A stretch of 60,370 bases of DNA from Candidatus Methylomirabilota bacterium (GTDB lineage: Bacteria > Methylomirabilota > Methylomirabilia > Methylomirabilales > Methylomirabilaceae): contig JAGWQH010000047.1 of NCBI GenBank assembly GCA_028870115.1, positions 1 to 60,370 of the forward strand, written 5' to 3'. The notes under the pieces were generated by a model. That model made no database searches. It saw nothing but the letters and a program-made list of their open reading frames with translations, and was not told where the DNA came from. Positions 54,283 through 60,370 of this stretch are shown here, in pieces; within the stretch, counting starts at the first letter, position 1; every line of letters starts with the position of its first letter. Made by a program: the position numbers and the translations under genes.

Positions 54283-54717
54283 TCACTCGACGAGTGGATT
54301 ACGCACGGAGAGAGCCGGAAACCGACCGAAATGGCGATCAGCGGTCCACAACTCGCGCACGCCATGCAGGTGACAGAGGGCGGCAATGTGCGCATCGTGT
54401 ACCTGTGGACCGACGATCTGTCCCTTCTGGATGGCGTTACGCAGTTGGAGCCAGTACCCGTTCATCTCGGTGAGGAGCATAAGGCTCGGCGACTCCAACC
54501 AGGCATCGACCTGATCGAGCGCGACAGCAAGGGGTGTTGGGGGATCGAAAATCGCGGGATGGGTCACGATGGCCAGGAATTCATGAAGACAGGGCCATGG
54601 AATTGCCCAAGGCGCTCGACTCTCCGCCAGCTCGGCAATCCGTGCGTAAGCGACGGGAGGCCACGGGGAGTCCTCCCGATGAGCATAAACCAGCAGATTC
54701 GTGTCAACGCCGATCAA
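54283..54717 (-). CDS. VapC-type PIN toxin
   Basis: A 144-residue PIN protein with D5 (GVDTN), E46 (LHEFLA), D108 (VHDAHI) and D127 (TADRHF). ATG 54717 overlaps the antitoxin stop as ATGA. Intact. It lies far from the CRISPR-repeat island and has no nearby CRISPR-like repeat. Confidence 0.93.
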   Translation of the reverse strand: MIGVDTNLLVYAHREDSPWPPVAYARIAELAESRAPWAIPWPCLHEFLAIVTHPAIFDPPTPLAVALDQVDAWLESPSLMLLTEMNGYWLQLRNAIQKGQIVGPQVHDAHIAALCHLHGVRELWTADRHFGRFPALSVRNPLVE

Positions 54718-54959
54718 CCGCCGCGTCCCTCATAGATCATCTCCCTGATGCGATCCCATGAGGCCGTGGCCAGGCCGGGCTGAATCCCGCTACCCTTAAA
54801 AGTGGCTTTCCTGAGATGAAACCTGCCACCTTGTTCCCGCTCAGCAAGAATTCGGCGTAAACCCTCTTCAACGAGGGCCCGCAATGTAGTACCTTCATTG
54901 GCAGCCAATTGCTTGGCGCCACGAAGAAGCGTGTCAGTCACCTCTATGGTAGTCTTCAT
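54714..54959 (-). CDS. VapB-type antitoxin
   Basis: An 81-residue antitoxin: KTTIEVTDTLLRGAKQLAAN, then TTLRALVEEGLRRILAE, a ribbon-helix-helix start, and a C-terminal toxin-binding tail. A palindrome CATAT-GGGA-ATATG (54957-54970) overlaps the start codon, and a promoter lies just upstream, so it is probably autoregulated. Confidence 0.88.
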   Translation of the reverse strand: MKTTIEVTDTLLRGAKQLAANEGTTLRALVEEGLRRILAEREQGGRFHLRKATFKGSGIQPGLATASWDRIREMIYEGRGG

Positions 54960-54996
54960 ATGGGAATATGTATCATAAAGGCCGTACCTCTGTCAA
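54957..54996 (-). promoter_or_regulatory. promoter and operator of vapBC, possibly leaderless
   Basis: On the minus strand TTGACA (54991-54996) and TACATA (54967-54972) are 18 bp apart. The predicted transcript start (about 54960) abuts the ATG at 54959. The palindrome CATAT-GGGA-ATATG covers this point. Confidence 0.6.
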
Positions 54997-55028
54997 ACCC
55001 AACGGCGTTGTTCATGCATTTCTTCCTT

Positions 55029-55058
55029 GACACTTCCAGACGCTTTCCGATACAAGAC
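55029..55058 (+). promoter_or_regulatory. promoter of mfnB
   Basis: TTGACA (55029-55034) and TACAAG (55053-55058), 18 bp apart, about 40 bp before the mfnB ATG. Confidence 0.45.
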
Positions 55059-55097
55059 AACGGTTACGCGTGAAGGCACAGCTTTGGGAGAAGTGCG

Positions 55098-55865
55098 ATG
55101 AAACTCATGATCAGTGTGCGGGACGAGCAAGAGGCGATAGCTGCGTTGGCTGGGGGAGCCGATATCGTCGATGTGAAGAACCCGGCCGAGGGATCGCTGG
55201 GCGCCGGGCGGCCGGAGACCATCGCGGCAATCGTAAGAACTGTCCGGGCTGCTGTCCCTGTCAGCGCATCGATCGGCGACGTCCCAAATCTTCCGGGGAC
55301 CGTGGCACTTGCCGGCTTGGGAGCGGCCGCCTGCGGTGTTCGACTCGTCAAGGTGGGACTGCTGGGGGCTCGGACAGGAGCGGAGGCGGCCAACCTGCTC
55401 GATGCCGTCAGCAGCGCGTTACGAATGGCGAATGGCACAGTGGGTCTGGTAGCCTGCGCCTACGCTGATGCCGCCCTCGTTGGTTCGCTCGATCCGCTTG
55501 AGCTTCCTGATGCCGCCGCCCCCTTTGTCGAAGGGTGCCTGATCGATACCGCCATCAAAGACGGACGGACGCTCTTTCAGTGCCTCCCGGAGGACGCCAT
55601 CAGCCGCTTTGTTCAGCAGTGTCACGATCGGGGGCTCTTTTGTGGCTTGGCGGGTTCTCTACAGCAGGCGGATCTCTCCAGAGCCCTGGCACTTGGCGCC
55701 GACATTGTCGGCGTACGAACTGCGGCCTGTGAGGGAGGACAACGAAGCGGCTCCGTTTCCACGACGTTGGTGGAACGCCTGAAGGCGACTGTGTCTTTGC
55801 ATATCAAATCCCCCCCAGCCCCCCTTTTGCAAAGGGGGGCTGGGGGGGATTTGCGCTCCGCGTAA
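55098..55865 (+). CDS. mfnB: (5-formylfuran-3-yl)methyl phosphate synthase
   Basis: A 255-residue MfnB (DUF556), a TIM-barrel aldolase-like enzyme that makes the furan phosphate of methanofuran from glyceraldehyde-3-phosphate. DIVDVKNPAEGSLGA has K27, and TAIKDGRTLF has K154, the lysines expected in the active site. Bacteria using the methanofuran/tetrahydromethanopterin C1 route carry it. The last 20 or so residues (SPPAPLLQRGAGGDL) are encoded by a palindromic repeat and are not part of the family. Confidence 0.9.
   Translation: MKLMISVRDEQEAIAALAGGADIVDVKNPAEGSLGAGRPETIAAIVRTVRAAVPVSASIGDVPNLPGTVALAGLGAAACGVRLVKVGLLGARTGAEAANLLDAVSSALRMANGTVGLVACAYADAALVGSLDPLELPDAAAPFVEGCLIDTAIKDGRTLFQCLPEDAISRFVQQCHDRGLFCGLAGSLQQADLSRALALGADIVGVRTAACEGGQRSGSVSTTLVERLKATVSLHIKSPPAPLLQRGAGGDLRSA
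55804..55853. repeat. G/C-rich palindrome, family B, used as coding DNA
   Basis: CAAATCCCCCCCAGCCCCCC-TTTTGCAAA-GGGGGGCTGGGGGGGAT. It forms the 3' end of both mfnB (plus) and the kinase gene (minus), which overlap here for 62 bp. Confidence 0.88.
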
Positions 55866-56517
55866 CCACACACGTCCCTACCGTTCTCCTGCATTCCAGC
55901 CACTCCTTGACACGAGCCGGATGCGTCCCATTGATGATCCAGCAGCAGTCGATCCCGTTCAGCCACCTGGCAAACTCTCGATCCACGCCGCTGTAACGCG
56001 AGAGGTGTGGGCGCGTGATGTACGGCAGCAGGGGCGCCGACGGGTCAACCGTCGGATCGCGTGCGAAGATCCCATCTACAGACTTCAGCAGCAGCAAGGC
56101 ATCCGCTCCAACACGTCCAGCAATATAGGCGGCGATCGAATCCGAGGTGACACCCCAGGAATGTGCAAAGGGATCGTGGCGAAAAAGGGATCGTGAGGGG
56201 AGATAGACCGGAAGTTGGCTGCTCCGGATCACCTCTATGACCTGATTCAAGCTGGAGGCCGGCGCAGCCTGTGTGGCGAGGTCACAAAGCTCAAGACCAT
56301 ACTGATCCATCGCCAGGATAGCCATCCGGTGCGCGGCGTGATCGGTGAGTCGCACTCGGCGATACTCTGCCCGCACTAGGTCGGCAAACACCCCGCCACC
56401 CGGAATCACTAATGCGTTGGCAGTACCCTTCCACCGCTGGATGGAATCGAGCAGCTTCCCCAGCCCGCCCCACTTTCCTAGGCTCCCACCCACCTTGATA
56501 ACGACGTCGATCTTCAT
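55804..56517 (-). CDS. mfnE: amino-acid-kinase-family protein, probable MfnE kinase
   Basis: A 237-residue kinase-fold protein. VIKVGGSLGKWGGLGKLLDS is the glycine-rich start, VIPGGGVFADLVR and LLLLKSVDGIFARDP follow, as in the small kinase that phosphorylates the aminomethylfuran phosphate in methanofuran synthesis. Pairing with mfnB supports this. The C-terminal PPQPPFAKGGLGG comes from the palindrome shared with mfnB. Other amino-acid kinases remain possible. Confidence 0.82.
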   Translation of the reverse strand: MKIDVVIKVGGSLGKWGGLGKLLDSIQRWKGTANALVIPGGGVFADLVRAEYRRVRLTDHAAHRMAILAMDQYGLELCDLATQAAPASSLNQVIEVIRSSQLPVYLPSRSLFRHDPFAHSWGVTSDSIAAYIAGRVGADALLLLKSVDGIFARDPTVDPSAPLLPYITRPHLSRYSGVDREFARWLNGIDCCWIINGTHPARVKEWLECRRTVGTCVVTRSANPPQPPFAKGGLGGI

Positions 56518-56633
56518 GATTCAGCTCGCAGTGGTCAGCTTCCAGTGCTCCATCCGCGGATTGCATATGAGGCGTCTCAAATTGGGAACTCCGTGACTTG
56601 AATCTACCAGGGTTCATGCCCCGCGGCTTACCG

Positions 56634-56705
56634 CGAGTTCGTCATACCGGCGAAAGCCGGTATCCAGAAGGTCCGATTGGATTCCGTGTCAAGCACGGAA
56701 TGACG
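56634..56705 (-). repeat. REP-like element (VIPAKAGIQ type)
   Basis: GTCATACCGGCGAAAGCCGG then TATCCAG, followed by ATTCCGTG-N6-CACGGAAT. It is the inverted relative of the cores in 1881-2052 and 5805-5977. The gap 56518-57108 otherwise holds only repeats. Confidence 0.85.
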
Positions 56706-56875
56706 GGCCAGAACAGAAGACAAGACCCCGTAGCTTGCTGCGGGGTAGTTCATTATTAATCATTTGTTGGCTGTAATGAAACCTTATAGTTTACGTCAAG
56801 CTATTGTTTCGTCTTGACCGTGTCTAACAATCTGTGCTGTACTTATCCGTCCATCGGATAATCGGTTCCCCCTTT

Positions 56876-56950
56876 CCTCCGCTCCGGGAGAACCAGGGGC
56901 GCGAAACCGACCGCTACGCGGGGGCTGAGCCCTGCGTTAGACAGCACACC
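56876..56950 (+). repeat. dispersed repeat, copy 1 (second at 60038-60112)
   Basis: CCTCCGCTC, GGGAGAACCAGG and GCCCTGCGTT are shared with 60038-60112 in the same orientation, with scattered changes over about 63 bp. They bracket the transposase remnant and protease gene. Confidence 0.75.
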
Positions 56951-56994
56951 GACCACCAGTCAAGGGGACAAGAAAACCATGGGAAAAATTAATG

Positions 56995-57052
56995 GGGTCG
57001 GGCCACGGCAAGTATCTGATATCGGATCGAATAGTGCTGAAGTGACCCCATG
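56995..57052 (+). repeat. inverted repeat before RAYT remnant
   Basis: TGGGGTC (56995-57001) and GACCCCA (57046-57052) frame 44 bp just upstream of the transposase remnant. REP-associated transposases are typically flanked by such hairpins. Confidence 0.6.
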
Positions 57053-57108
57053 AAATGGGCCTATAACACGTTTTTCGAGGGTAAAAAGGCTGTTTTTCCC
57101 AAGAGTCT

Positions 57109-57405
57109 ATGGCGAGAGCGAAGCGACATTATATTCCAGGCTATATCTGGCATATCACCCATCGATGCAATAAGAGAGAATTCCTCCTCAAGGAGGAATG
57201 GACGGGCAGTATCGCGGTGGGGAGCAGACCCTTTGCTGAGAAGGTGAAAGCACTTTTGGGCTTTCGAGCCAAAGGGAGAGAAGTGATAGAAGGCGGTGAA
57301 GAATATCAGGTCCGGGAGGGACCGGCTCTGTATAACGCTCTTTTCGGGGCCGAAAAAGAGGATATAGGCCCTGAAAACACCTATCTTTGGAACGTTAAAC
57401 CATAA
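57109..57405 (+). pseudogene. REP-associated tyrosine transposase, internally deleted
   Basis: A 98-residue frame. The first 27 residues (ARAKRHYIPGYIWHITHRCN, KREFLLK) are the start of a Y1 transposase of the RAYT type. The rest (WTGSIAVGSRPFAEKVKALL, then GPENTYLWNV) matches its C-terminal tail. The middle, including the catalytic HUH and tyrosine, is missing without a frame change at about 57190. It is inactive but still an open frame. The full-length protein would be over 200 residues. Confidence 0.8.
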
Positions 57406-57480
57406 AAATCAACTGGATGCCTTGGCCAGACCCCAGGCTCACCAAGCCCAGATCGCTTTACCCGAGGGGCGCGAGCCCGG

Positions 57481-59418
57481 TCAGTATGGGATGAACTCGT
57501 GGTAGAAGGACTTCCAGTCCAACACCCACCTCGGTGTCCCCACTCGCGTGTACTCGATGAAGTACACATTGCCGTAGTTGTCCGTCGTGAAGATCACGGG
57601 TGACGTCACCCACGGCGTGTCCTCCATCCACCGTGAAGCCGTCACGGTCTCGAACCTGGGTGCGTCTTGAGGCTTTTTCGCATTCGGTGCCCAGAGGTGC
57701 GTGTCGAAGTACCTCCACTCCATCCACGCCTTGTCTCCGTACATCGGCATGAACCACAACCGGTTGCCTCCTCCCTTCGGGATTGCGACGAGAAACCCAC
57801 GTGTCGCCTCGTCCCATGTCATGTCCGCATCGATCCACCCCGTCACACCCGGCGGACGCGAGAGCTTCACCGCATCGCTCCACCCCGATCCCACCGATGC
57901 GATCCGCCATAGGTCCCCCGCTGCGTCGACCATCGTGAGCCATCTCTTGTCGGCGTACGTCAGCACCGAGATCGAGCGGAAGCTCCCCGGCTTCACGAGG
58001 CTCCAGCTGCCGGTCGCCCCTCCGGGGACCGCCGTCCGCGTGAAGACAACCCCGTCCTCTCCGACGGCGTAAAGTTGACATTGGTTCCCGCTGAGCGAGA
58101 GGGCGTCCACGTCGAGGAAGTGGAGCCCCTGTACTGGTGGGCTGATATGGGTCCACGACCCCCACTTTCCGCTCGGCTCTGGAGAGAGGGTGTAGATCGA
58201 TCCCGCCGCGATCACGAAGACCTGCGGGTGCCCTCCTGGATCGAGCGAGCAGGTGGCTACCTTCGTCAGCGCTACCCCAGGGACCGGCGACCCGATGTCG
58301 AGCCAGTAGCTGAATGTACCCTTGTACGACGGGGTATCCCCCTGCCGCACCCTCCAGACGACCCTGTTGCGGTCCGCGTCGACGGCAAAGACCGCGGTCA
58401 TGGAGGGCGAGTACGGACTTCTCCCCACCGCGACACTCGACGCGAAGCGCGGCGCATCCCCGAATCGCTCGACGCTAGGCCCGATGTTGTCGGTGTTCTG
58501 CGGCGTGTCCTGCGCACAGGCGGGGGTCTTCAGGGAAAAGTCGTTCGCGCTCTTCGTCGCATCCGTGCCGCCGCCGTTAATCAAGCCGATGACTTCCCAG
58601 TCCCCAAGGGAGTTCTTGTGGAAAAGCGGGGAGCCGGAGGAGCCGCCAATCGTATCGCAGTTGTGAATCAGGAGGGCATGATCGTCCTTGTTCAGGGAGC
58701 AGTTCGTATGAATCGTCCCCGCCATCCAGCGAGAGTTGCACCCGACGATGTCCTCGTGGACCCCATCGTAGAGCGGGGCGGGATGGCGGTAGATCGCCCA
58801 AGCCCCGCCATCATTTTTTCCCGGGGCAGTCTCGCCCACCCAGCCGCAGGTCGTTGTGTCCCACACCATGTCCGGAGCGTTGAACGGGAAGTGGGCTCGC
58901 GTATAGGCGGCGTTGACAAGGGGAGCGCCAAGCGGCGGAATCGACTTCGCCAGCGGAATCAGCGTCTGGTTCGTTCCCGCGACGTCCGACCACTTATCGA
59001 TCTTCGCAATTCCCCAGTCTATCCCGTCGCTCATGCCGCCCCCCGAGACGCGGGAGCCAACGACCGCCCGCGCCACGTCTCCACGAGGAACGTGCTTGCG
59101 ATCGGAAACTACTCGGTTGGGATGGAATTTCGGGTAAAACCGGAGCCCAGTTTGCCACGCCCCTGTAGCCATAGTCGCGTCGACGAAGCAATGCGCCGCC
59201 GCGGCGATGTGATCCCTGTCGATCAGGAACGCCGTGCACCCGTTGTTCAGGAACCCGACGGAATCGAACGGAGGACCAGAGTTTGGCGTTAGTTCGAAGT
59301 CCGGGCGGTTGCAGTAGAGCGTCGCTCCGACGCTCGGCGCCCAAGCCAGGAGAAGGAAGCCGGCGAACAGTAGGCTTGCGAAACCACCAAGCACAGCCGA
59401 CCGGAGCGATGCCAACAT
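57481..59418 (-). CDS. secreted trypsin-like serine protease with C-terminal propeller-like domain
   Basis: A 645-residue protein. A signal peptide (about 1-32, ending VGA) precedes a trypsin-fold domain (about 35-300) with the triad H76 (AAAHCF), D134 (DGIDWGIA) and S261 (GGSSGSPLF). Residues 320-645 carry repeated units with a VFAVDADRNRVVWRV-, QLYAVGEDGVVFTR- and WLTMVDAAGDLWRIA-like core, suggesting a beta-propeller for ligand binding. AGGAGGG precedes the ATG. The target is unknown. The long plus-strand frames across it are shadows. Confidence 0.85.
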   Translation of the reverse strand: MLASLRSAVLGGFASLLFAGFLLLAWAPSVGATLYCNRPDFELTPNSGPPFDSVGFLNNGCTAFLIDRDHIAAAAHCFVDATMATGAWQTGLRFYPKFHPNRVVSDRKHVPRGDVARAVVGSRVSGGGMSDGIDWGIAKIDKWSDVAGTNQTLIPLAKSIPPLGAPLVNAAYTRAHFPFNAPDMVWDTTTCGWVGETAPGKNDGGAWAIYRHPAPLYDGVHEDIVGCNSRWMAGTIHTNCSLNKDDHALLIHNCDTIGGSSGSPLFHKNSLGDWEVIGLINGGGTDATKSANDFSLKTPACAQDTPQNTDNIGPSVERFGDAPRFASSVAVGRSPYSPSMTAVFAVDADRNRVVWRVRQGDTPSYKGTFSYWLDIGSPVPGVALTKVATCSLDPGGHPQVFVIAAGSIYTLSPEPSGKWGSWTHISPPVQGLHFLDVDALSLSGNQCQLYAVGEDGVVFTRTAVPGGATGSWSLVKPGSFRSISVLTYADKRWLTMVDAAGDLWRIASVGSGWSDAVKLSRPPGVTGWIDADMTWDEATRGFLVAIPKGGGNRLWFMPMYGDKAWMEWRYFDTHLWAPNAKKPQDAPRFETVTASRWMEDTPWVTSPVIFTTDNYGNVYFIEYTRVGTPRWVLDWKSFYHEFIPY

Positions 59419-59812
59419 TGGCCCTCCTACGTAAAGTACTCCCCTCTAGCGCCCATTGGCTGATAAGAAAACTGATAACAAATCGCTTTTCGGGCGGTAC
59501 GGGCACGCGCCCGTGGAGGCCGCATGAAGAAGCGAATTCATGGTGGAAAGTATGCGAGAATCAGGTTGGAGAGTCAAGATTAAAGTGGGATCACGCGTGT
59601 TACGGCGCCGAGGCCGATCTGAGCCCGAAGCGGACCCGTTTTGCTGCGAGCAGGGCCGCACGTCGGCAGACCGCTCCTGTCGCGATGGTCTTACCCGTTC
59701 CCGTACATCATCACAGGTTCAGTGTCGTAATCCGGGAAGGGGTCATCACGCCAGGGTGCGATGACACTGTCCGCAAAAGGGAATAAATAGGGACAGCGAC
59801 CATTTATTGATC

Positions 59813-59947
59813 CTTGCATAAGTAATGCAGGCTGTAGATGTCTCCATTCCGCTCATGGTGAACCCGTCGAACCATGCGCGGATCAGCCTTCGACAAGCTC
59901 AGGCTGAACGGATAGTTGTGCAGTTCGTTTTCCATTACTTATGCAAG
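59813..59947. mobile_element. candidate MITE with 15-bp inverted repeats
   Basis: CTTGCATAAGTAATG (59813-59827) and its exact reverse complement CATTACTTATGCAAG (59933-59947) frame 105 bp with no coding capacity. Inside lies TTCGACAAGCTCAGGCTGA, a known dispersed repeat type. The whole stretch 59419-60264 has no gene that I can support. Confidence 0.6.
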
Positions 59948-60037
59948 AACCAATAGGTTAGATACACAGAGAGAATGTGCTTAACGAATCGTTCTTTCGC
60001 ATAGCGTAAACGCCGCCTCTCAACTCAGCGTTCTCCC

Positions 60038-60112
60038 GTCCTCCGCTCTGGGAGAACCAGGAGCACGAAATCGACCGCTTCGCGGCGGCTCGGCCCTGCG
60101 TTCGGCCTCAAA
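60038..60112 (+). repeat. dispersed repeat, copy 2
   Basis: Second copy of the element at 56876-56950 (same orientation). Confidence 0.75.
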
Positions 60113-60264
60113 GAATATCGGAAAGTATGAACTGCAATGACTGCCGTGGCGTCGTGCTCAGGACGGTGCTATCATTTATCCGCAAGAGAAGAGGAAAGGC
60201 ACTACGGACTCTGGAAGGAATGGAGAGAACAGCATGAAGATAAAATTCCACTACTGTCCCAACG

Positions 60265-60369
60265 TCAGAGGCGTAAAATCAATTGGTTAGCGTCATCGCT
60301 CTCTGGCGTTTCGTAATCGACCAGCGCAAGCGCTTGTTCAATGGGCGTTTTCTCGAAAAGGGTCACGCT
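60265..60369 (-). CDS. C-terminal end of an unidentified gene (window edge)
   Basis: A minus-strand frame enters from the right edge and reads TLFEKTPIEQALALVDYETP and DDANQLILRL to a stop at 60265. It has the composition of real protein. I do not recognise the family. A shorter plus-strand frame overlaps it antisense. Confidence 0.4.
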   Translation of the reverse strand, partial: SVTLFEKTPIEQALALVDYETPESDDANQLILRL

Positions 60370-60370
60370 C

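Noticed and set aside
58075-59292. Plus-strand frame (405 codons) across the protease gene
   Set aside because: Arginine-rich antisense shadow; the minus-strand gene has signal peptide, ribosome site and a catalytic triad.
59446-59786. Overlapping frames in the 3'-terminal non-coding stretch
   Set aside because: No ribosome sites, no family resemblance and they run across dispersed repeats.

Overview
The window looks like chromosomal DNA of a Gram-negative, respiring C1 bacterium. My best guess is the Methylomirabilis/NC10 group: an LPS-assembly protein and haem synthesis genes sit beside two complex I clusters, an Ehr-like membrane complex and two methanofuran-biosynthesis genes (mfnB, mfnE). 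That assignment is inference; no 16S or other marker lies in the window.

Layout. (1) 1-7230 is an accessory island. It starts with the end of a subtype I-C-type CRISPR array (1-376) and continues as a run of small toxin-antitoxin (TA) modules: DUF433/DUF5615, TumE/TumA, zeta-like, Doc/AbrB, VapC/AbrB, VapC/RHH, FitB/FitA-like and Phd/VapC. Six solitary, degenerate copies of the CRISPR repeat, all in the array's orientation, lie in the gaps between these modules. Several modules are broken. A direct repeat of about 171 bp also occurs twice here. (2) 7299-12786 holds housekeeping genes: an ABC-F ATPase, a zinc-ribbon membrane protein, a DUF72 protein, QueG and a methyltransferase. (3) 13161-20948 holds an ArsR-type regulator and a six-gene Hyf-like membrane complex. 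Its large subunit has lost the cysteines that bind the Ni-Fe site, so it resembles the Ehr complexes. (4) 21203-26332 encodes LptD, HemB, HemL and a small cytochrome c. (5) 26578-35844 is a first complex I cluster (nuoA C D H J K L M N). (6) 35973-37353 encodes the F0 genes atpI, atpB and atpE. (7) 37405-48832 is a second complex I cluster (nuoA C D E F H J K L M N) followed by the NADH-sensing repressor gene rex. Neither cluster contains nuoB, nuoG or nuoI. (8) 49003-52645, minus strand, encodes UbiD, a thioredoxin-like protein with an in-frame UGA at its first redox cysteine (candidate selenoprotein), a lipase-like protein and a DUF457 membrane protein. (9) 52646-60370 is a second accessory region: truncated haemoglobin, a DUF1353 protein, another VapBC pair, mfnB/mfnE, an internally deleted REP-associated transposase, a secreted trypsin-like protease and several repeats.

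How the genes work together. The centre (13.5-48.8 kb) is an energy-conversion block with eight antiporter-like subunits (HyfB, HyfF, NuoL/M/N twice), an F0 motor and a redox regulator. The flanks are rich in TA genes, palindromic repeats and decaying mobile elements. Short G/C-rich palindromes also sit in several gaps of the nuo clusters and form the shared 3' ends of mfnB and mfnE.

The strongest candidates for something new are the CRISPR-repeat-punctuated TA island and the UGA-containing thioredoxin with a SECIS-like hairpin.
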